DNA of 64,000 nucleotides. Origin: JBGANR01 sp044222225 (GTDB taxonomy: Bacteria; Actinomycetota; Actinomycetes; Mycobacteriales; Mycobacteriaceae). Location of the stretch: positions 62,001-126,000 of the forward strand of contig JBGANR010000012.1 in assembly GCA_044222225.1 (NCBI GenBank), given 5' to 3'. The notes under the pieces are model-generated. The model did not search any database and was not told the DNA's origin. It was given only the letters and a program-made list of their open reading frames with translations. Of the stretch, positions 16,457-24,572 are shown one piece after another (the stretch's first letter is position 1; every line of letters begins with the position of its first letter). Both the position numbers and the translations under genes were made by a program.

Positions 16457-17215
16457 TTGTGGTATTGGACCTTCAAGTACATCCTCATGGGGCCCGCGCT
16501 CAAAGCGCTGGGACGCCCGAAGGTGAGTGGTCTGGAGAACATCCCCGACGGCCCGGCGATCCTCGTCAGTAATCACCTGGCCGTCGTCGACAGCTTCTAT
16601 CTGCCGCTCGCGGTGCCGCGGCGGATCTACTTCCTCGCCAAGTCGGACTACTTCACCGGGACCGGTGTCAAGGGTGCGTTCAAGCGCTGGTTCTTCAGTG
16701 CGTCGGGACAGATCCCCATCGACCGCACCGGCGCCGACGCCGCCGCGGGCGCCCTCAAGGCGGCTCGCAGCAAGCTCGATCAGGGCGAGCTCATGTGCCT
16801 CTACCCGGAGGGCACCCGCAGCTACGACGGTCGGCTGTACAAGGGCAAGACCGGCGCGGCGCGCATCGCGCTGGAGGCCGGCGTGCCCGTGCTGCCGGTG
16901 GCGATGGTGGGCACCGACAAGCTCAATCCTCCCGGCACCGTCCTGCCGCGGCCGCATCAGATCGAGGTGCGGATCGGCAAGCCGCTCGACTTCTCCCGCT
17001 ACGAGGGGATGTCCGGCAACCGGTTCATCGAGCGCGCCGTGACGGACGAGTTCATGTACGAGCTCATGCGGCTGTCGGGTCAGGATTACGTCGACATGTA
17101 CGCCGCGACGCTCAAGAACGACCCCGACGCCCCCGAGCCGGGCGCGAGTCTCGCCGCCGACGACCCCGCCGTCGGTGACGACTCCGGCGACGGCACCACA
17201 CGGCCCGCGGCCTGA
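16457..17215 (+). CDS. 1-acylglycerol-3-phosphate acyltransferase (PlsC family)
   Basis: Product of 252 residues. Acyltransferase motif I NHLAVVD (NHx4D), motif II near FFSASGQIPIDR, motif III YPEGTRS and motif IV VLPVAMVG are all present. It acylates lysophosphatidic acid or a related acceptor at the membrane. The short hydrophobic N-terminus MWYWTFKYILMG probably associates with the membrane. TTG start with GAGAGG nine bases upstream; a -10-like TAGAGT lies at 16418. The last 25 residues are acidic and disordered. Matches M. tuberculosis Rv2182c by place and sequence type. Confidence 0.92.
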   Translation: MWYWTFKYILMGPALKALGRPKVSGLENIPDGPAILVSNHLAVVDSFYLPLAVPRRIYFLAKSDYFTGTGVKGAFKRWFFSASGQIPIDRTGADAAAGALKAARSKLDQGELMCLYPEGTRSYDGRLYKGKTGAARIALEAGVPVLPVAMVGTDKLNPPGTVLPRPHQIEVRIGKPLDFSRYEGMSGNRFIERAVTDEFMYELMRLSGQDYVDMYAATLKNDPDAPEPGASLAADDPAVGDDSGDGTTRPAA

Positions 17216-17238
17216 GCCGGCCGGACGCGACGCCACCA

Positions 17239-17730
17239 GTGCGCTACTTCTACGACACCGAGTTCATCGAGGACGGCCGGACGATCGACCTCGTGTCGAT
17301 CGGGATCGTCGCCGAGGACGGCCGGGAGTTCTACGCCGTCTCCGCCGAGTTCGATCCGAACGCCGCCGGACCGTGGGTACGGGCCAACGTGCTGCCCAAG
17401 CTGCCGTCGCCGGCCGACCGGGCGTGGCGCTCACGCGCCCGGATCCGCGACGACATCGAGGACTTCCTCACCGCGGGGCCGGGCGCCGTCGAGCTGTGGG
17501 CCTGGACGGGCGCCTACGACCACGTGGTGCTCTGCCAGCTGTGGGGCGCGATGCCCGCCTTGCCGCGGACGCTGCCGCGCTTCACCCGTGAACTGCGCCA
17601 GCACTGGGACGCCGCGGGCCGCCCCACCCTCCCGACGCTGCCGAGCGACGCCCACGACGCCCTCGCCGACGCGCGGCACAACCTCGCCAAGTGGCAGGCC
17701 ATCGAGGAGGCGCGGCTGCGCGTGCGGTGA
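17239..17730 (+). CDS. 3'-5' exoribonuclease, AS type (Rv2179c-like)
   Basis: Product of 163 residues. DEDDh nuclease: RYFYDTEFIEDG supplies Asp6 and Glu8, GAYDHVVL the second Asp, and HDALADARHNLAKW the catalytic His and last Asp. M. tuberculosis Rv2179c is the founding AS-type 3'-5' RNase, close to RNase T in fold. GTG start; it starts 24 bases after the acyltransferase stop on the same strand. A role in RNA maturation or decay is inferred from the family. Confidence 0.93.
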   Translation: MRYFYDTEFIEDGRTIDLVSIGIVAEDGREFYAVSAEFDPNAAGPWVRANVLPKLPSPADRAWRSRARIRDDIEDFLTAGPGAVELWAWTGAYDHVVLCQLWGAMPALPRTLPRFTRELRQHWDAAGRPTLPTLPSDAHDALADARHNLAKWQAIEEARLRVR

Positions 17731-17786
17731 CTGTGCGGTCCGGGGGTGTCCTTCCACCTGACCCGCGGTCCCGGCGCGCGTGCCGT

Positions 17787-17802
17787 TAGGGTGTCAGTCG
17801 TG
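17787..17802 (+). promoter_or_regulatory. Probable leaderless promoter of aroG (-10 TAGGGT)
   Basis: TTAGGGTG puts TAGGGT at 17787-17792, seven bases before the GTG at 17800, the same layout as before trpD and murE. No ribosome binding site precedes the GTG. Confidence 0.5.
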
Positions 17803-19194
17803 AACTGGACCGTGGACGTGCCCATCGACGACCTGCCGGATCTGCCGCCGCTGCCTCCGACGCTGCGTGAGCGGCTCGACGACGCGCTGGCCCGGCCCGC
17901 GCAGCAGCAGCCGTCGTGGGATCCCGGACACGCCGCCGCGATGCGCAAGGTTCTGGAGTCGGTGCCGCCGATCACGCTGCCACGCGAGGTCGAGCAGTTG
18001 CGCTCGCAGCTGCGTCAGGTGGCGCTCGGCAAGGCGTTCATGCTGCAGGGCGGCGATTGCGCCGAGACCTTCGCCGACAACACCGAGCCCCACATCCGCG
18101 CGAACATCCGCACGCTGCTGCAGATGGCCGTCGTGCTCACCTACGGCGCGAGCCTGCCCGTCGTCAAGGTCGGCCGCATCGCCGGCCAGTACGCCAAGCC
18201 GCGTTCGTCGGACACCGACGCGCTCGGCCTGCCGAGCTACCGCGGGGACGCGGTCAACGGGTTCGCCGCCGAGCCCGAGGTGCGGCGACACGATCCGTCG
18301 CGGCTCGTGCGCGCGTACGCCAACGCGAGCGCCGCGATGAACCTCGTCCGGGCGCTGACGTCCGGCGGCGCCGCCGATCTGCATCGCGTGCACGACTGGA
18401 ACCGCGAGTTCGTCCGGACCTCGCCCGCCGGCGCCCGCTACGAGGCCCTGGCCAGCGAGATCGACCGCGGCATGCGCTTCATGGACGCCTGCGGCGTCCG
18501 CGACTTCAACCTCGAGCGGGCGGACATCTACGCGTCGCACGAGGCGCTGCTCATCGACTACGAGCGCGCCATGCTGCGGCTCGCCGAGCACCCCGAGCGC
18601 CCGGACGAGCAGGTGCTCTACGACCTGTCGGCGCACTTCCTGTGGATCGGCGAGCGCACCCGGCAGCTCGACGGCAGTCACATCGCGTTCGCCGAGCTGC
18701 TGCGCAACCCGATCGGCATCAAGATCGGCCCGACGACGACGCCGGAGCAGGCGGTCGCGTACGTGGAGCGGCTCGACCCGGAGAACGATCCCGGCCGGCT
18801 GACGCTCGTCGCCCGGATGGGCCAGGGCAAGGTGCGCGACGTGCTGCCGGGGATCATCGCGGCCGTCGAGGCCACCGGGCACAAGGTCGTGTGGCAGTGC
18901 GATCCGATGCATGGCAACACCCACGAGGCGTCGACCGGCTACAAGACGCGGCACTTCGACGCGATCGTCGACGAGGTGCAGGGCTTCTTCGAGGTGCACC
19001 ACGCCCTCGGCACGCATCCGGGCGGCATCCACATCGAGCTGACGGGCGAGGACGTCACGGAGTGCCTCGGCGGCGCCCAGGACATCTCCGACGACGATCT
19101 CGCCGGCCGTTACGAGACGGCCTGCGACCCGCGGCTCAACACCCAGCAGAGTCTGGAGCTGGCCTTCCTCGTCGCGGAGATGCTGCGCGGCTGA
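17800..19194 (+). CDS. aroG: Class II 3-deoxy-D-arabino-heptulosonate 7-phosphate synthase
   Basis: Product of 464 residues. First enzyme of the shikimate pathway: condenses phosphoenolpyruvate and erythrose 4-phosphate. The start MNWTVDVPIDDLP and end LNTQQSLELAFLVAEMLRG match the M. tuberculosis AroG (Rv2178c) ends I know, which fixes GTG 17800. Class II hallmarks: LQGGDCAETF (metal Cys), KPRSSDTDALGL, KIGPTTTPE, WQCDPMHGNTHE and GGIHIELTGEDVTECLGG. In this order the enzyme is feedback regulated and activates chorismate mutase, by knowledge of the family. A proton antiporter gene follows after 10 bases. Confidence 0.97.
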   Translation: MNWTVDVPIDDLPDLPPLPPTLRERLDDALARPAQQQPSWDPGHAAAMRKVLESVPPITLPREVEQLRSQLRQVALGKAFMLQGGDCAETFADNTEPHIRANIRTLLQMAVVLTYGASLPVVKVGRIAGQYAKPRSSDTDALGLPSYRGDAVNGFAAEPEVRRHDPSRLVRAYANASAAMNLVRALTSGGAADLHRVHDWNREFVRTSPAGARYEALASEIDRGMRFMDACGVRDFNLERADIYASHEALLIDYERAMLRLAEHPERPDEQVLYDLSAHFLWIGERTRQLDGSHIAFAELLRNPIGIKIGPTTTPEQAVAYVERLDPENDPGRLTLVARMGQGKVRDVLPGIIAAVEATGHKVVWQCDPMHGNTHEASTGYKTRHFDAIVDEVQGFFEVHHALGTHPGGIHIELTGEDVTECLGGAQDISDDDLAGRYETACDPRLNTQQSLELAFLVAEMLRG

Positions 19195-19204
19195 CAATGA
19201 GCCG

Positions 19205-20365
19205 ATGACGTTCTCGACGCTCGCGCTCGTCGTCGCGCTGGGCATGGTCGGGCCGCTGCTGGCCTGGCGGGAGAGCTGGCGCGTCCCGGTGATCGTCGGG
19301 GAGCTGCTCGCCGGCGTCGCGTTCGGCGTCAGCGGGCTCGGCGTCCTCGATCCGGGCGACGAGCTGTTCGCATTCCTGGCGGACGTCGGCTTCGCGCTGG
19401 TCATGTTCGTCGCCGGCACCAACGTCCCGGTCCGTGATCCGGCCGTCCGTACGGCGCTCGGCTCAGGTGCCCTGCGCGCCGTGGCCGTCGGCGTCGCGGC
19501 GACCGGGGTCGGCGTCGGGCTGGCGGCGGCGTTCGACACCCCGCACGCCGCGCTGTACGCCGTGCTCCTGGCGTCCTCGTCGGCGGCGGTGGTGCTGCCG
19601 GTGGTCGACGGCCAGGGCCTGAAGGGGCGCGCGGTGCTCGCCACCACCGCGCAGGTCGCGATCGCCGACACCGCGTGCATCGTCGTGCTGCCACTGGTCA
19701 TCGATTCTTCGAGTGCCGTCCGGTCCGCGATGGGCGCCGCGGCCGTCACCGCGTGTGCCGGGGCGTGCTATCTCGTGCTGCGCAAGGCCGAGGACAGCGG
19801 GCTGCGCGAGCGGGTGCACGACGTCTCGGAAGACCGGCGATTCGCCGTGGAGCTGCGCGTCAGCCTCGTGCTGCTGTTCGGTCTGGCGGCTGTCGCGGGG
19901 AGTTTCGGCGTGTCGGTGATGGTCGCGGGGTTCACCCTCGGGCTGGCCGTGGCGGCCGTCGGCGAGCCGCGACGCGTGGCCCGGCAACTGTTCGCGATCA
20001 CCGACGGTTTCCTCGCCCCGTTGTTCTTCGTGTGGCTCGGTGCGCGTATCGACCTGCGGGAACTCGGCGAGCACCCGCGCTACATCGGCCTCGGTCTGGC
20101 GCTCGGCGTCGGGGCGATCGGCGCGCACGTCGCGATGCGGGTGTTCGGCCAACCGGTGGCGCTGGGCGCCCTGGCCGCCGCCCAGATCGGCGTGCCGGTG
20201 GCGGCGGTGACGATCGGTGAGCGCGTGGGCGCGTTCGCGCCGGGCGAGGCGTCGGCGCTGGTCCTCGGTGCGCTCGTCACGCTCGCCGGTTCGGCGATCG
20301 GAGCCGCCGTCCTCGCCCGTTCGGCGGCGAAGACGGCGGCTGATCGACCGGAGGAGTCCGGCTAG
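19205..20365 (+). CDS. CPA2-type cation:proton antiporter
   Basis: Product of 386 residues with about 11-12 membrane segments and short loops. Recognisable parts are RVPVIVGELLAGVAFG, ALVMFVAGTNV and the second-half FLAPLFFVWLGARIDL, the KefB/NapA-like signature with the functional acidic and basic residues in helices. No TrkA-N regulatory domain is attached. It starts 10 bases after aroG and is probably cotranscribed. Ion specificity unknown. Its TAG stop shares the palindrome CTAG with the stop of the convergent oxidoreductase gene. Confidence 0.88.
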   Translation: MTFSTLALVVALGMVGPLLAWRESWRVPVIVGELLAGVAFGVSGLGVLDPGDELFAFLADVGFALVMFVAGTNVPVRDPAVRTALGSGALRAVAVGVAATGVGVGLAAAFDTPHAALYAVLLASSSAAVVLPVVDGQGLKGRAVLATTAQVAIADTACIVVLPLVIDSSSAVRSAMGAAAVTACAGACYLVLRKAEDSGLRERVHDVSEDRRFAVELRVSLVLLFGLAAVAGSFGVSVMVAGFTLGLAVAAVGEPRRVARQLFAITDGFLAPLFFVWLGARIDLRELGEHPRYIGLGLALGVGAIGAHVAMRVFGQPVALGALAAAQIGVPVAAVTIGERVGAFAPGEASALVLGALVTLAGSAIGAAVLARSAAKTAADRPEESG

Positions 20366-21969
20366 TCGGACGTCGCCTCGAGGAGGGCCATCGCCGCGTT
20401 GTGGCCGCCGAGGCCGCTGACGGCCCCACCGCGCACGGCGCCCGAGCCGCACAGCAGGATCCGATCGTGCGCGGTCGCGACGCCCCAGCGGGCCGCCGGC
20501 GTGGAGAGATCGGCGTCGTCCTCGACGAACGGCCAGGAGAGCGGGCCGTGGAAGATGTTGCCGCCGGGCATGCCCAGGGCCTCTTCGATGTCGAGGGTCG
20601 TCTTCGTCTCGATGCAGGGACGGCCGGCGCCGTCGGTGAGCAGCAGCGGTTCGATCGGCTCGGCGAGCACCGAGTCGAGCGAGCGCAGGACGGCGGCCTG
20701 CAGCTGGGCGCGACGCTCGTCGTTGTTCTCGGCCGTCAACAACCGGTCGGGCACGTGCAGGCCGAACACCGTCAGCGTCTGGGCGCCGGACGCGGCGAGC
20801 TCCTCGCCGAGGATCGACGGATCGGTCAGCGAGTGGCAGTAGATCTCGCACGGCAGCGTCTCGGGGATCGACCCGTCGGCGGCCTGGGTGTAGGCGGCGT
20901 CGAGCTGCGAGTACTTCTCGTTGATGTGGAAGGTGCCGCCGAACGCCGCCTCGGGCGCCATCGAGGCGTCGCGCAGCCGGGGGAGGCGCCGGAGCAGGAG
21001 GTTGACCTTGACCTGCGCGCCCTCGGGGCGGGAGCGCTGCGCCTCGGGGACGCCGAGCAGCCCGTCGAGGACGTACGGCGCGACGCCGGACAGGATGTAC
21101 CCGCCGGTGACGGTGTGCTCCGCGTCGTCGGCGGTGAAGCGGACCGTGCCGTCGGGAGAGATGGACGTGACGTCGGCGCCGGTGCGGATCTCGACGCCGG
21201 CCGCGCGGGCCGCGGCGGCGAGACCGCGGGTGACGGTGCCCATGCCGCCGACGGGGACGTCCCAGTCGCCGGTTCCGCCGCCGATCACGTGGTACAGGAA
21301 GCAGCGGTTCTGCTGCAGGCTCTCCTCGTGGGCGCGGGCGAACGTGCCGATGAAGGCGTCGGTGACGGCGACGCCGCGCACGAGATCGTCCGACAGCCGG
21401 TCTTCGAGGAGTTCACCGATCGGGCGCTCGAAGATCGCGTCCCACAGGTCGTCGTCGCCGAGGCGGGCGCGGGCCTCGCTGCGGGTGCTCAGCGGCTCGG
21501 TCAGGGTCGGCCAAAGGGCCGCGGCGACGCGGTTGGTGTCGTCGTAGAGCTGCGCGAACGGGACGGCGTCGTCGCCGGCGCCGATCCGCTCGAACGAGGC
21601 GCGCGTGGCGTCGAGGTCGCCGTTGTCGACCAGCAAGCCGAGACCGTCGGCGTCACCCGGCACCGGCGTGTACGACGAGTACCGCCGCCGGGCGAGCGTG
21701 ATGTCGAGGCCGAGGTCGTCGATGATCCGCTGCGGCAGGAGGCTGACGAGGTAGGAGTAGCGGGAGAGCCGGGCGTCGAGTCCCTCGAACGCCGTCGCGC
21801 TGACGGCCGCGCCGCCGGTGTCGGCGAGCTTCTCCAGCAGCAGCACCGAACGCCCCGCTTTCGCGAGGTAGGCCGCCGCCGTCAGACCGTTGTGACCGCC
21901 GCCGACGATGACGACGTCGTAGGAGGTGGTCGGGCTGGAGTGATCGGAAGAAGAGGACGCGAGTGCCAT
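20362..21969 (-). CDS. FAD-dependent oxidoreductase, phytoene desaturase/PYROXD2-like
   Basis: Product of 535 residues. An N-terminal Rossmann motif VVIVGGGHNGLTAAAYLAKAG and E in LLLEK bind FAD. The middle region GGMGTVTRGLAAAARAAGVEI is the conserved substrate-domain return typical of the crtI/CrtO/PYROXD2 group, and the C-terminus LCGSGAVRGGAVSGLGGHNAA closes the FAD fold. The substrate is not apparent. It is separated from the carotenoid genes by pknL, so a carotenoid role is possible but not shown. Converges on the antiporter gene with a 4-base overlap of the stops. Confidence 0.85.
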   Translation of the reverse strand: MALASSSSDHSSPTTSYDVVIVGGGHNGLTAAAYLAKAGRSVLLLEKLADTGGAAVSATAFEGLDARLSRYSYLVSLLPQRIIDDLGLDITLARRRYSSYTPVPGDADGLGLLVDNGDLDATRASFERIGAGDDAVPFAQLYDDTNRVAAALWPTLTEPLSTRSEARARLGDDDLWDAIFERPIGELLEDRLSDDLVRGVAVTDAFIGTFARAHEESLQQNRCFLYHVIGGGTGDWDVPVGGMGTVTRGLAAAARAAGVEIRTGADVTSISPDGTVRFTADDAEHTVTGGYILSGVAPYVLDGLLGVPEAQRSRPEGAQVKVNLLLRRLPRLRDASMAPEAAFGGTFHINEKYSQLDAAYTQAADGSIPETLPCEIYCHSLTDPSILGEELAASGAQTLTVFGLHVPDRLLTAENNDERRAQLQAAVLRSLDSVLAEPIEPLLLTDGAGRPCIETKTTLDIEEALGMPGGNIFHGPLSWPFVEDDADLSTPAARWGVATAHDRILLCGSGAVRGGAVSGLGGHNAAMALLEATSD

Positions 21970-22014
21970 GTCCGGAACTATGCCATCCGGCTCCGGCGCC
22001 GGTCCGCGGATCCG

Positions 22015-24135
22015 TCAGGGGATCGTCGTCAGCGTGACCTCGGTGCCTTCCTTGACCCGCTGCCCGCCCCAGATGCTCTGGCTGGTGACGATCGAGACGG
22101 CCGATGGAATCAGCCCGTTGACCTTGACGGTGAGCCCCGCCTTCTCCATCCGCGTGCGCGCGGTGCCGAGGGTCAACCCCTTGACGTCGGGCACGGTCGT
22201 CGCGTCCGAGACCAGCACCGTGACCTCGGGTGACGCCGGATCGACGCGGGTGCCGGCGCGCGGCTCGGTGACGGCCGCCTGGCCGCGGTCGGCGGTGCCC
22301 TCGCTCGTCTTGCCGCCCTCGACCGGCGTCAGGCCGGCGGCGCGCAGCCGCGTGTTCGCCTCGGCGGGGGAGACGCCCGCGACGTCCGGAACGGTGATGG
22401 CCGTCGAGACCACGAGTGCCACCGAGGTCTCGGCGAGCAACTTGTCGCCCGCGGGCGGATCGGTGCGGATGACGCTGCCGCCGTCGACGCCGGCGTCGAA
22501 CTCCTTGCGCACCTCGCCGGGCTTGAGTCCGGCGGCCTCCAGCGCGGCGCGGACGGCGGCCTCGGTGCGTCCGGAACTCGCCGGCACGATGACCGGGGCG
22601 CCCGCGGAGAAGGTGATGCGGACGTCCGAATCGCGGGCGATCTTCGCCCCGGCGGGCGGGTCGGAATCGGTGACCTGCCAGCGGGCGACGGTGTCGCTGA
22701 AGAACGGGTCGTCCTTGGGATCGAGCCCGGCGTCCCGGACGGCCGTGACCGCGGCCTGCTTCGTCATGCCGCGCACGTCGGGCACGGCGACGAGGCGGCC
22801 GGAGCCGAGCCACCAGCCGCCGAGCCCGATGATGAGCGCGGCGATGACGACGATGACGCCGATGATCAGCGCCGTCCGGCGATGACGTGCGCGCCGCTCG
22901 GCGAACTCGTCGATGGCGGCGTCGATCCGGCCGTCGTCGAGGCCGTACCCCGGGTCGGCCCACTCGCCGGTGCCTCGCCAGGCCGGCGCGTCGGCGGTGT
23001 CCATCCGGGCCGGTGGCGGGCTGGCGAACGCGGGCGCCGGTGGCTCGTGACGCGTGTCGGGCGGCAGCGTCTGGATGCGGGTGTGATTGCGGGGCGGTGG
23101 CGGCGGGATGTGCTGCTCGGCGACGGTGTGGCCGTAGCCGGCGCCGTCGACGCGGCCGTCGTACACCGGGCCCGGCGCGTCGGAGAGGTACGCGGGGGTC
23201 GGGGCGTCGGCGGCCGGTGCCTGCCTGCTGCGGCGGGCGGCGATCTGCTCGGCCGACTCCCGGGGCGCCGGCACGATGAACGGCGGCAACCCGAGCTCGG
23301 CGATGATGTCGGCGACGGCGTCGGCCATGTCGTCGCCGTCGGCGTAGCGGTCACGGGGGTCGCGCGCGGTGGCGGTGAGCACGAGCTCGTCGAACTGGGG
23401 TGGGACACCCGGAATGAGCCTGCTCGGCGGCGGCACGTCGTTGCCCAGACGGGCGTAGGCGAGGCCGATCGCGGTGTCGCCGGAGAACGGCGTCGTGCCC
23501 GTGAGCAGCTCGAACAACAGGATGCCGGTGGCGTAGACGTCGCTGCGCGCGTCGGCCGTCGCCGATTCGACCTGCTCCGGGGAGAGGTAGGCCGCCGTGC
23601 CCAGGATGACGCTGGCCGACGTCATCCCCGCCGCGGCGACGGCGCGCACGAGCCCGAAGTCGACGACCTTGATCTCGCCGGTGCGCGAGACGAGCACGTT
23701 CTCCGGCTTGATGTCGCGGTGCACGAGGCCCGCGCGGTGCGCCTCGCCGAGCGCGCCGAGCACCGGCAGCGCCACGGCGGCGACGGCGTGCGGCGGCATC
23801 GGGCCGCGCTCCCGAAGCAGCTCACGCAGCGTGCCGCCCTCGACGAGTTCCATGACGAGGAAGGCGTATTCGTCGTCGATGCCCTGGTCGTAGACGGCCG
23901 CGAGCGCCGGATGCTTGAGCTGCGCGACGCTGCGCGCCTCGAACTCCAGCCGCGCGAGGAACTGACTGTCGTGGGCGAACTTCGGATCCATCACCTTGAT
24001 GGCGACCGGCCGGTGGAGCCGCAGATCCATCCCGAGGTAGACGCTCGACATGCCGCCGCGGGCGATGAGGGCGTCGATGCGGTACCGGCGCTCCAGGTGA
24101 GCGCCGAGCAGGGCGTCGCGCGGGGGACGGGTCAC
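22015..24135 (-). CDS. pknL: Membrane Ser/Thr protein kinase with four PASTA domains (PknL-like)
   Basis: Product of 706 residues from GTG 24135. Kinase domain at about 15-275: glycine loop ARGGMSSVYLG, VAIKVMD, HRDIKPENVL, VDFGLVRA, GTAAYLSPEQ. A Pro/Arg-rich linker of about 100 residues follows, then one transmembrane helix (TALIIGVIVVIAALIIGLGG) and four extracellular PASTA repeats opening with VAVPDVRGM, IVPASSG, ITVPDVAGV and TTVPDVKGL. M. tuberculosis PknL lacks PASTA repeats, while the corynebacterial protein has them. Divergent from the Rv2175c-like gene whose product is a known PknL substrate in M. tuberculosis. PASTA domains sense peptidoglycan fragments. Confidence 0.93.
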   Translation of the reverse strand: MTRPPRDALLGAHLERRYRIDALIARGGMSSVYLGMDLRLHRPVAIKVMDPKFAHDSQFLARLEFEARSVAQLKHPALAAVYDQGIDDEYAFLVMELVEGGTLRELLRERGPMPPHAVAAVALPVLGALGEAHRAGLVHRDIKPENVLVSRTGEIKVVDFGLVRAVAAAGMTSASVILGTAAYLSPEQVESATADARSDVYATGILLFELLTGTTPFSGDTAIGLAYARLGNDVPPPSRLIPGVPPQFDELVLTATARDPRDRYADGDDMADAVADIIAELGLPPFIVPAPRESAEQIAARRSRQAPAADAPTPAYLSDAPGPVYDGRVDGAGYGHTVAEQHIPPPPPRNHTRIQTLPPDTRHEPPAPAFASPPPARMDTADAPAWRGTGEWADPGYGLDDGRIDAAIDEFAERRARHRRTALIIGVIVVIAALIIGLGGWWLGSGRLVAVPDVRGMTKQAAVTAVRDAGLDPKDDPFFSDTVARWQVTDSDPPAGAKIARDSDVRITFSAGAPVIVPASSGRTEAAVRAALEAAGLKPGEVRKEFDAGVDGGSVIRTDPPAGDKLLAETSVALVVSTAITVPDVAGVSPAEANTRLRAAGLTPVEGGKTSEGTADRGQAAVTEPRAGTRVDPASPEVTVLVSDATTVPDVKGLTLGTARTRMEKAGLTVKVNGLIPSAVSIVTSQSIWGGQRVKEGTEVTLTTIP

Positions 24136-24191
24136 GGTGGGGTGGTTCGCCTTTCGTCGTCGGCGGCTGTCGGGTGCCGCGGGCGGGCGCG

Positions 24192-24208
24192 TAGCATGTT
24201 CAGGCGTG
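24192..24208 (+). promoter_or_regulatory. Probable leaderless promoter of the Rv2175c-like gene
   Basis: TAGCAT at 24192-24197 lies eight bases before GTG 24206, with no ribosome binding site. Its complement ATGCTA could also serve the divergent pknL gene, giving overlapping promoters. Confidence 0.35.
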
Positions 24209-24571
24209 CCGTCGATCCCCGTGTGTGCAGACGTCCTTCCGGCCGACGAGCCGGTCCTGTCTACAACCGAGGTCAGCCGCCTGCTCGGTTTCTCGGTCTC
24301 CAAGGTTACCCGCATGATCGCGGACGGCGATTTGCTGGCGGTTCGACGTGGTCGCCAGGTGGTCGTGCCCGGGGCGTTCTTCTCGGACGGTGAGATCGCC
24401 AAGCACATCACCGGCCTGCTGCGTCTGCTGCGCGACGGCGGCTACAGCGACGACGAGGTCCTGCTCTGGCTCTACACCGAGCAGGACGACCTCGGCCTGC
24501 TTCCCGCCCGCGCCCTGCACACCGAGCGCGCCCGCGAGATCATGCGGCGCGCGCAGTCGCTCGCGTTCTGA
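24206..24571 (+). CDS. DNA-binding protein, PknL substrate family (Rv2175c-like)
   Basis: Product of 121 residues. A winged helix-turn-helix occupies the middle: VLSTTEVSRLLGFSVSKVTRMI followed by GDLLAVRRGRQVVVPGAFF, then a C-terminal helical part ending TERAREIMRRAQSLAF. The protein aligns over its length with M. tuberculosis Rv2175c, whose DNA binding is abolished when PknL phosphorylates an N-terminal Thr. Here the short N-terminus before the fold has Ser and a Val-Cys stretch but the same Thr is not obvious. Divergent from pknL and one base short of the phytoene synthase gene on the other strand. Confidence 0.9.
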   Translation: MPSIPVCADVLPADEPVLSTTEVSRLLGFSVSKVTRMIADGDLLAVRRGRQVVVPGAFFSDGEIAKHITGLLRLLRDGGYSDDEVLLWLYTEQDDLGLLPARALHTERAREIMRRAQSLAF

Positions 24572-24572
24572 T

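Noticed and set aside
20401..22233. Open frame of 610 residues antisense to the FAD oxidoreductase
   Set aside because: Gly/Arg/Val-rich shadow with no domain; the minus strand holds complete FAD motifs.
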